A DNA stretch of 13,123 nt from an uncultured Porphyromonadaceae bacterium (lineage in GTDB: Bacteria > Bacteroidota > Bacteroidia > Bacteroidales > Muribaculaceae): positions 1 through 13,123 of the forward strand of contig CAMWZE010000014.1 of the NCBI GenBank assembly GCA_947178685.1, read 5' to 3'. A program made the translations under genes and the position numbers. The number at the start of each line of letters is the position of its first letter. Within the stretch, counting starts at the first letter, position 1. A model generated the notes under the pieces. That model ran no database searches, was not told the DNA's origin, and was given only the letters and a program-made list of their open reading frames with translations. Shown here piece by piece: positions 8,296-13,123 of this stretch.

Positions 8296-9603
8296 TTAAT
8301 CTCGCGAGAAAAGATCGCGGGTATATACTTTGTCGGCCACATCGGCAAGCTCGGGTGCCGTACGGTTGGCCAGAATTGCCTGCGACATCCGCTTGAACTT
8401 TTCTATGTCGTTTACAACCTTCGAGCCGAAGAATGTGGAGCCATCCGGCAATGTAGGCTCATAGATTATCACTGTGGCACCCTTCGCCTTTATCCTCTTC
8501 ATCACACCCTGTATCGATGATTGGCGGAAATTATCGGAATTGGATTTCATAGTGAGCCGGTATACTCCTATTATACACTCCCCTTCCATCGAGGAGTCGA
8601 AGTTTGAATTATACCCGTAGCCATACCATCCCGACTTCCGCAACACCTGGTCGGCTATGAAGTCTTTGCGTGTACGGTTACTTTCCACGATTGCCGACAT
8701 CATATTCTGAGGCACATCGGCATAGTTTGCAAGCAACTGCTTGGTGTCTTTCGGCAGACAGTAGCCTCCATATCCGAAAGAGGGATTATTATAGTGCATA
8801 CCTATGCGTGGATCAAGACCGATACCCTCTATTATGGCCTTTGCATCCAGCCCCTTGACCTCCGCATATGTGTCGAGCTCGTTGAAATAGCTCACACGGA
8901 GTGCAAGATAGGTGTTGGCGAAAAGCTTCACGGCCTCAGCCTCTTTCATCCCCATATAAAGTATGGCGATATCCTCCTTAATCGCGCCTTGTGCGAGTAG
9001 TGAAGCAAATTCATGGGCTGCCTTATCGAGCCTCTCCACATCAGTGAGCTTCTGTATGGCGGCATTCTCCTCGGCAAAACGGGGTTCGTCGATTATCTTC
9101 GGTATGCCTGCTATGATTCGCGAGGGATAGAGATTATCGTAGAGTGCCTTGCTCTCCCTGAGGAATTCCGGGAAAAAGAGAAGATTAAGCTCACTTACCC
9201 CTTTGGATGCATATTTTATATAGAGCGACCTGCAGTAACCCACAGGTATGGTAGACTTGATCACTATCACAGCATTGGGGTTCACCTCAAGTACCAAGTC
9301 GATGACATCCTCAATATTGTGAGTGTCGAAATAGTTTGTCACAGGATCATAGTTGGTGGGAGTAGCCACCACCACGAAGTCAGCATCGCGGTAAGCCTCC
9401 GGGCCGTTGGTGGTTGCTCTCAGGTGGAGAGGCTTCTCCTTTAGATACTTCTCTATATAATTGTCCTGAATGGGTGAAACCCGATTGTTGATCATATCCA
9501 CCTTTTCGGGGATAACGTCCACTGCCGTCACCTCGTTATGCTGGGCTAAGAGAGTGGCTATGCTTAATCCGACATATCCTGTGCCGGCCACTGCAATTTT
9601 CAT
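8296..9603 (-). CDS. ugd: UDP-glucose 6-dehydrogenase
   Basis: This 435-residue protein is a cytoplasmic NAD-dependent enzyme that oxidises UDP-glucose to UDP-glucuronate, a precursor for capsule, exopolysaccharide and modified surface sugars. The Rossmann start [12 protein letters not shown] carries GxGxxG at residues 7-12, with Asp29 ending the second strand for NAD ribose binding. Later landmarks are the ATPTNYD segment (80-86), KSTIPVG (116-122), FFPEFLRES (143-151), [18 protein letters not shown] (225-242) and the catalytic [11 protein letters not shown] with Cys282. The C-terminal sugar-nucleotide domain ends near VYTRDLF. It is longer than the E. coli enzyme (388 residues), with an extra stretch around 168-210. 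It stands alone, divergent from tgt, with its own promoter box at 9666-9673. No glycosyltransferases or capsule genes are visible nearby, so the final polymer cannot be named. Confidence 0.93.
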   Translation of the reverse strand: MKIAVAGTGYVGLSIATLLAQHNEVTAVDVIPEKVDMINNRVSPIQDNYIEKYLKEKPLHLRATTNGPEAYRDADFVVVATPTNYDPVTNYFDTHNIEDVIDLVLEVNPNAVIVIKSTIPVGYCRSLYIKYASKGVSELNLLFFPEFLRESKALYDNLYPSRIIAGIPKIIDEPRFAEENAAIQKLTDVERLDKAAHEFASLLAQGAIKEDIAILYMGMKEAEAVKLFANTYLALRVSYFNELDTYAEVKGLDAKAIIEGIGLDPRIGMHYNNPSFGYGGYCLPKDTKQLLANYADVPQNMMSAIVESNRTRKDFIADQVLRKSGWYGYGYNSNFDSSMEGECIIGVYRLTMKSNSDNFRQSSIQGVMKRIKAKGATVIIYEPTLPDGSTFFGSKVVNDIEKFKRMSQAILANRTAPELADVADKVYTRDLFSRD

Positions 9604-9665
9604 GGGCTGTAAACAGTTAATTTGTTATGCGAACCGATTGCGACAGGCAACTCGGCTCTCAACCA

Positions 9666-9673
9666 CAAAATTA
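9666..9673 (-). promoter_or_regulatory. Candidate -7 promoter box for ugd (TAATTTTG)
   Basis: On the minus strand these bases read TAATTTTG, a full match to the Bacteroidota sigma-ABfr -7 box TAnnTTTG. Transcription would begin around 9659-9662, giving a 5' leader of about 55-60 nt before the ugd ATG at 9603. No clear TTTG/TTG -33 element is seen at the expected distance, so support rests on the -7 box and its position. Confidence 0.5.
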
Positions 9674-9679
9674 ACGATT

Positions 9680-9710
9680 ATAATTCATCCTGCATAATGA
9701 ATTATGAATT
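9680..9710. repeat. 9-bp inverted repeat plus tandem ATGAATT in ugd/tgt spacer, candidate operator
   Basis: ATAATTCAT (9680-9688) and ATGAATTAT (9697-9705) form an inverted repeat with an 8-nt spacer. ATGAATT is also repeated directly at 9697-9703 and 9704-9710. The set sits between the two divergent promoter boxes, where a dimeric regulator could act on both genes. The stretch is AT-rich, so chance similarity is possible. No regulator gene is next to it. Confidence 0.35.
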
Positions 9711-9718
9711 TATTTCGC

Positions 9719-9726
9719 TAACTTTG
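9719..9726 (+). promoter_or_regulatory. Candidate -7 promoter box for tgt (TAACTTTG), possibly giving a leaderless mRNA
   Basis: TAACTTTG is a full match to TAnnTTTG and is followed by CACT and the tgt ATG at 9731. The G of the box ends only 4 nt before the start codon, so a start site at the usual distance of about 4-7 nt falls on or within the initiation codon. No good -33 TTTG is visible upstream. Confidence 0.5.
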
Positions 9727-9730
9727 CACT

Positions 9731-10861
9731 ATGGATTTTAAAATTGAAGCTATAGCTCCCGACACCGCCGCACGTGCCGGCGAGATCACTACCGACCACG
9801 GCGTAATACCCACACCGATTTTTATGCCCGTTGGCACTGTGGGTAGCGTGAAGGGTATTCATCAGAGGGAACTGCGCGACGACATCGACGCAAAAATCAT
9901 TCTCGGAAATACATATCATCTCTACCTGCGCCCGGGTCTCGACATTATCAAGGGTGCCGGTGGGTTGCATAAATTCAACGGATGGGATCGCCCTATCCTA
10001 ACCGATTCCGGTGGCTTTCAGGTATTCTCCCTTGCCGCCAACCGCAAGCTCAAGGAGGAGGGTGCCTACTTCCGGAGCCATATCGACGGCTCTAAACATC
10101 TCTTCACTCCGGAAGGTGTGGTGGATATCGAGCGTGTGATCGGTGCAGACATCATGATGGCTCTCGACGAGTGTCCTCCGGGAACAGCCGACTACGATTA
10201 TGCAAAGAAATCGCTCGGACTCACCCAACGATGGCTCGAACGTGGCTGGAAACGATACAAGGAAACCGAGGGTTTATATGGTTATTCACAGGCTTACTTC
10301 CCGATTGTGCAGGGGTGTGTCTATCCTGACCTGCGCAGGGAGGCTGCCAAACATGTGGCCGATCTCGGTGCCGACGGCAATGCCATCGGCGGTCTTGCCG
10401 TGGGCGAACCCGTAGAGAAGATGTATGAGATGATTGAGGTGGTCAACGAGATTCTTCCCACCGACAAGCCTCGCTATCTCATGGGGGTAGGCACTCCGGC
10501 CAATATTCTGGAAGCAATCGACCGTGGCGTGGACATGATGGATTGCGTCATGCCTACCCGAAACGGCCGAAACGGTATGATCTTCACTCAGAACGGCATC
10601 ATGAATATGCGCAACAAGAAATGGGCAGACGATTTCTCCCCCCTCGACGAGTGTGGCACTGCCTGGGTAGATCAGGTTTACTCTAAAGCCTATGTGCGCC
10701 ATCTCTTCGTAAGCCAGGAATTGCTCGGCATGCAGATTGCCTCGATCCATAATCTTGCATTTTATCTCTGGCTCGTGAAAGAGGCACGCCGTCATATTGT
10801 GGCCGGCGACTTCAAGAAGTGGAAAACGGAGATGGTGGAGAAAGTGACCCGCAGGCTCTGA
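9731..10861 (+). CDS. tgt: Queuine/preQ1 tRNA-guanine transglycosylase
   Basis: This 376-residue protein exchanges guanine 34 in GUN-anticodon tRNAs (Asp, Asn, His, Tyr) for preQ1, the base-swap step of queuosine synthesis. The TIM-barrel landmarks are TPIFMPVGT (28-36), LTDSGGFQVFS with general acid/base Asp92, MALDECPP with Asp146, GGLAVGEP (220-227), and MDCVMPTRNGRNG with nucleophile Asp271. After this, bacterial enzymes normally carry CxCxxC and a His as a structural Zn site. Here residues 302-324 hold just one Cys (Cys308), while RHL with His324 remains. I recall the same loss in other Bacteroidales Tgt proteins, so it is probably a lineage form rather than a broken gene. The start matches the family N terminus. 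It is followed after 28 nt by the LptF/G-type permease, probably as one transcript. Confidence 0.95.
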   Translation: MDFKIEAIAPDTAARAGEITTDHGVIPTPIFMPVGTVGSVKGIHQRELRDDIDAKIILGNTYHLYLRPGLDIIKGAGGLHKFNGWDRPILTDSGGFQVFSLAANRKLKEEGAYFRSHIDGSKHLFTPEGVVDIERVIGADIMMALDECPPGTADYDYAKKSLGLTQRWLERGWKRYKETEGLYGYSQAYFPIVQGCVYPDLRREAAKHVADLGADGNAIGGLAVGEPVEKMYEMIEVVNEILPTDKPRYLMGVGTPANILEAIDRGVDMMDCVMPTRNGRNGMIFTQNGIMNMRNKKWADDFSPLDECGTAWVDQVYSKAYVRHLFVSQELLGMQIASIHNLAFYLWLVKEARRHIVAGDFKKWKTEMVEKVTRRL

Positions 10862-10889
10862 ACCTATCCATATCACCTTACCTCAAGTT

Positions 10890-12116
10890 ATGAGTAAAGA
10901 CAGAAAAGATGACACTCCGATGATGGAAGAAGCATCGACTACGGAAGACACTCCGATGATTGAGGAGGAGACAGTCACTGTGGTGAAGAATGATTCGGTC
11001 AACAAAGCCAAAAGTTGGCGATGGGGTAATCCGTTCAAGATTACAATCCTTGACCGTTACATACTGAAGAAGTTTCTCGGTACGTTTTTCCTATCCACTG
11101 CCCTGATTCTTGCCGTGGCGGCGATGTTCGACATCACGGAGAAACTGGATGCTTTCCTCAACGCCCCGCTGAAGGAGACGATTTTCGATTATTTCCTATC
11201 CTTCCTCCCCTATTTCGGCAACCTTTTCGCCCCTCTCTTCGTGTTTATCTCCGTCATCTTCTTCACATCGAAGATGGCGGGCAACTCGGAGATTATCGCG
11301 ATTCTCTCAAGTGGTGTGAGCTTCGGCAGGCTCCTGAAGCCTTATATGCTGGGTGCAGCCATAATTGCAGCACTCACTTTTGTGCTCAGCAACTACCTGA
11401 TTCCTCCCACCAACGTAAAGCGTATAGCCTATACCTACAAATATGTGAAAAACCAGAAGATGGAGAGCAACGTCAACGTGCAGCTTCAGGTTTCACCGGG
11501 GGTTGTGGCATATATAGGACGCTTCGAAGACCGCAACAAGACCGGATATCGCTTCTCGCTCGACAAATTTAAGGGACAGGAACTTGTGTCGCGCACCACG
11601 GCTCAGGCAGCCCGCTACGACACCACCAGAATGTATCACTGGATTCTCTCCGATTACATTACCCGGGATTTCGACGGCATGAAGGAGCAGATATCAAGGG
11701 GTACGAAACTCGACACCATCATTCCGTTCGAGCCCCGCGACTTCATGATCTCAGTGGATGATCAGGAGACTCTCACTACTCCTCAGCTCACCGAATATAT
11801 CGAAAAACAGAAGATGCGCGGCGTGGCCAACATCAAGGCCTTTGAGATCGAGAAGGAGAAACGAATAGCGGCAACAGCCGCCGCTTTCATCCTGACTCTT
11901 ATCGGCATGTCGCTCTCTTCAAGGAAAGTAAAAGGGGGTATGGGTCTAAATATCGGCATTGGTCTCGGACTCAGCTTCGGCTACATTCTCTTCTCTACGG
12001 TGGCCAGTTCTTTCGCAATCAGCGGTCTCACCACCCCCTTCATAGCGATGGAGATACCGAATGTGGTTTTCCTTATCATCGCCATCTATCTCTACTACCG
12101 CGCCTCTAAATACTGA
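10890..12116 (+). CDS. LptF/LptG-type permease of the LPS export system
   Basis: This 408-residue inner-membrane permease is the kind that works with the LptB ATPase to extract lipopolysaccharide and pass it to the Lpt bridge. After a polar tail, the family start ITILDRYILKKFLGTFF is at residues 51-67. Predicted membrane helices lie at about 64-82, 104-126 and 152-170; a periplasmic jellyroll-like domain covers about 175-325; three more helices lie at about 331-346, 352-375 and 385-402. This six-helix plan with a central periplasmic domain matches PF03739. I cannot tell LptF from LptG; only one is encoded here, and Bacteroidota genomes usually place the second copy elsewhere. The first 50 residues are an acidic cytoplasmic extension with an internal duplication (DTPMMEE, DTPMIEE). 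The 3' end overlaps the convergent folK gene by 11 nt. Confidence 0.88.
   Translation: MSKDRKDDTPMMEEASTTEDTPMIEEETVTVVKNDSVNKAKSWRWGNPFKITILDRYILKKFLGTFFLSTALILAVAAMFDITEKLDAFLNAPLKETIFDYFLSFLPYFGNLFAPLFVFISVIFFTSKMAGNSEIIAILSSGVSFGRLLKPYMLGAAIIAALTFVLSNYLIPPTNVKRIAYTYKYVKNQKMESNVNVQLQVSPGVVAYIGRFEDRNKTGYRFSLDKFKGQELVSRTTAQAARYDTTRMYHWILSDYITRDFDGMKEQISRGTKLDTIIPFEPRDFMISVDDQETLTTPQLTEYIEKQKMRGVANIKAFEIEKEKRIAATAAAFILTLIGMSLSSRKVKGGMGLNIGIGLGLSFGYILFSTVASSFAISGLTTPFIAMEIPNVVFLIIAIYLYYRASKY
10911..10960 (+). repeat. 14-bp direct repeat with 36-nt period in the 5' end of the permease gene
   Basis: GACACTCCGATGAT occurs at 10911-10924 and again at 10947-10960, offset by 36 nt, which preserves frame and repeats a 12-residue unit (DTPMMEEASTTE then DTPMIEEETVTV). 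This explains part of the acidic N-terminal tail as a small in-frame duplication. Confidence 0.75.
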
Positions 12117-12486
12117 GATTCAATCTGCGGTAGCCTATCTGAAAGAATTCACATGCAAAATCGGCCGGTCGCAATATATGCTGACCGGCCTTTACTATAT
12201 CTATATCTATCGGTACGTTGTTATGGCGACGGGCTTCTGCATCCCGTCCGTGAGCCACCTCATATTCCTTACATTCCTTCTCGAAGAGTTTCACATCATC
12301 TTCAGCAAATCTCCCGGCCATAACTGCATTCATATAAGGAGATCCCGCATGACCAAATGCGGGAGTTTCGTATATTCCGGAGTCAACCGAATCTGAGAGC
12401 CGGTCCCTTAGCCAGGCAAGTGCCTCGGCCACATTCCTACTCCTGTCTCCGCAATTGGAACCGAGACAGATTACAATATTATCCAT
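12106..12486 (-). CDS. folK: 2-amino-4-hydroxy-6-hydroxymethyldihydropteridine diphosphokinase (HPPK), short form
   Basis: This 126-residue cytosolic kinase transfers pyrophosphate from ATP to 6-hydroxymethyl-dihydropterin, feeding dihydropteroate synthase in folate synthesis. The family signatures are LGSNCGDR (8-15), a YETPAFG segment (39-45), YMNAV (51-55) where the pterin pocket forms, HGR (79-81) and VPIDIDIV (91-98), whose Asp94 and Asp96 match the two Mg ligands of the E. coli enzyme (Asp95/Asp97). It is about 30 residues shorter than E. coli HPPK and ends soon after the RPADF segment; I recall similar short single-domain forms in Bacteroidales, so I do not take it as truncated. The start is 2 nt after the stop of the upstream metallophosphoesterase, so both are probably in one operon. 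The last codons overlap the end of the permease gene on the other strand. Confidence 0.85.
   Translation of the reverse strand: MDNIVICLGSNCGDRSRNVAEALAWLRDRLSDSVDSGIYETPAFGHAGSPYMNAVMAGRFAEDDVKLFEKECKEYEVAHGRDAEARRHNNVPIDIDIVKAGQHILRPADFACEFFQIGYRRLNLSI
12163..12190 (+). terminator. GC-rich hairpin after the permease gene, inside folK 3' coding sequence
   Basis: GGCCGGTC (12163-12170) pairs with GACCGGCC (12183-12190); two more GC pairs with a one-base bulge can extend the stem inward. TTTACTATAT follows on the + strand. It starts 47 nt after the permease stop, a sensible place to end the tgt-permease transcript, yet the same bases encode KAG and RPAD of FolK. The T-run is short, so termination strength is uncertain. 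Confidence 0.45.
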
Positions 12487-12488
12487 TT

Positions 12489-13123
12489 TTATTGGGCTTG
12501 ATGATGGAGTGTGATCAACGTTATTTCCGGATAGGCCGAGAAGAGACGCGAGGGCATACCGACTTCGCCGGCACCGATGTTGACGTAAAGACGGGTTTTC
12601 TGACCCTCCTCGTTAAGACGCTGAAAGAGTCCTCCCCATAGTTCGTAACGGAACACTGCAGGCGACCATTCAAAACCGCCCACTTTAAACATTATCTGCA
12701 TGGCATGGGTATGGCCCGAGAGAGTCAGGTCGATATTCGTATCCCGTGACACATCCTGATTCCAATGCTCCGGATTATGGGTAAGCAGTATCTTGAATCT
12801 CCTGTCATTCTGATGGAAAATTGAATCTCTCGACGGACTCAGGGCCCGGTCAAGATCTCCATACGTAGGGAATGGAGGATCACCCACATTCTCCACGCCT
12901 ATCACCATGATGCTGTCATTGTCGCGTGTCATGAATACACGGCGGTTGTTCAGCAGATCCCAACCCATCTTACGTTGATAGTCTGCAAGTTTCTGATTAT
13001 TGGCAGTTCTTTGCTCCGGTGTCGACCAGTCTACATAGTCGCCATAATCATGGTTACCCAATATCGAGAGAACCCCGTCGGGCGCATGAAGCTGGGAGAG
13101 CACGGGGAGGAAAGGTGTAAGCT
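12489..13123 (-). CDS. Calcineurin-like metallophosphoesterase, 5' end outside window
   Basis: The visible 211 codons form the C-terminal part of a dinuclear-metal phosphoesterase. Motifs in order are GNHDY (nt about 13041-13055), LTHNPEHW (nt about 12766-12789) and LSGHTHAMQ (nt about 12696-12722), giving the Asn/His, His and His-x-His ligands of the fold; the first DxH and GD motifs would lie beyond the right edge. The frame stays open to the last base (LTPFLPV before the GTG at 13103), so the GTG is not a credible start because it falls just before GNHD and would remove half of the metal site. The order resembles the YaeI/LpxG-like group, whose members act on lipid-linked or nucleotide phosphates and often have N-terminal membrane helices, but the substrate cannot be read here. 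It is probably co-transcribed with folK, 2 nt downstream. Confidence 0.88.
   Translation of the reverse strand, partial: LTPFLPVLSQLHAPDGVLSILGNHDYGDYVDWSTPEQRTANNQKLADYQRKMGWDLLNNRRVFMTRDNDSIMVIGVENVGDPPFPTYGDLDRALSPSRDSIFHQNDRRFKILLTHNPEHWNQDVSRDTNIDLTLSGHTHAMQIMFKVGGFEWSPAVFRYELWGGLFQRLNEEGQKTRLYVNIGAGEVGMPSRLFSAYPEITLITLHHQAQ

Noticed and set aside
9013..9444. Long open frame on the + strand within ugd
   Set aside because: It is antisense to the conserved Rossmann and central domains of UDP-glucose dehydrogenase, with no protein-like motif of its own.
12343..12364. 8-bp inverted repeat TCCCGCAT/ATGCGGGA as a terminator or operator
   Set aside because: It lies in the middle of the conserved FolK segment PAFGHAG, with no T-run and no gene end near it; it is explained by codon content.
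12061..12396. Possible + strand reading frame opposite folK
   Set aside because: Its sequence has no recognisable domain, it overlaps the permease end and the antisense of folK, and FolK carries conserved motifs throughout.
1..13123. tRNA, rRNA, CRISPR array, insertion sequence or attachment site
   Set aside because: I looked for cloverleaf-like arms, regularly spaced repeats, transposase motifs and terminal repeats and saw none; nearly all of the sequence is occupied by identified genes.

Overview
The window looks like chromosomal DNA of a Bacteroidota bacterium, most likely order Bacteroidales; a Muribaculaceae-like gut species is plausible but is only an impression. Supporting signs are the receptor/lipoprotein/outer-membrane-barrel operon style, the LSEVVVTA plug start after a carboxypeptidase-regulatory-like domain, two promoter boxes of the Bacteroidota form TAnnTTTG, the absence of clear Shine-Dalgarno sites, and protein variants that I associate with this phylum (a Tgt without the usual Zn cysteines, a short HPPK). 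I see no mobile element, CRISPR array, rRNA or tRNA.

Left part (1-8206, + strand): a tightly packed four-gene operon running in from the left edge. It encodes a TonB-dependent receptor, a DUF4876-like surface lipoprotein, a second predicted outer-membrane beta-barrel (DUF6850-like) and a secreted M16 zinc metallopeptidase with an intact HxxEH site. Spacers are 4, 1 and 29 nt. No SusD is present, so it is not a standard glycan-utilisation locus. A receptor beside an M16 peptidase recalls the FusA/FusC ferredoxin-import pair and the E. coli YddB/PqqL pair, so uptake and periplasmic trimming of a peptide or protein cargo is a reasonable but untested idea. The receptor reading frame carries an in-frame TGA at 25-27, exactly where its N-terminal domain should have a glycine.

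Middle (8207-9730): a strong hairpin at 8231-8277 lies between the operon and a convergent ugd gene (UDP-glucose 6-dehydrogenase, - strand). A 127-nt divergent spacer then separates ugd from tgt. It holds a TAnnTTTG box for each direction and a 9-bp inverted repeat plus a tandem 7-bp repeat between them. The tgt box is so close to the ATG that the transcript may be leaderless.

Right part (9731-13123): tgt (queuosine tRNA modification) and an LptF/LptG-type LPS-export permease form a + strand pair. The permease has an unusual acidic, internally duplicated N-terminal tail. Facing it on the - strand are folK (a short HPPK for folate synthesis) and, upstream of it, a metallophosphoesterase cut by the right edge. 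The permease and folK genes overlap tail-to-tail by 11 nt, and a GC-rich hairpin that could terminate the + strand transcript sits inside the folK 3' coding end. No stretch longer than 300 nt lacks a gene.
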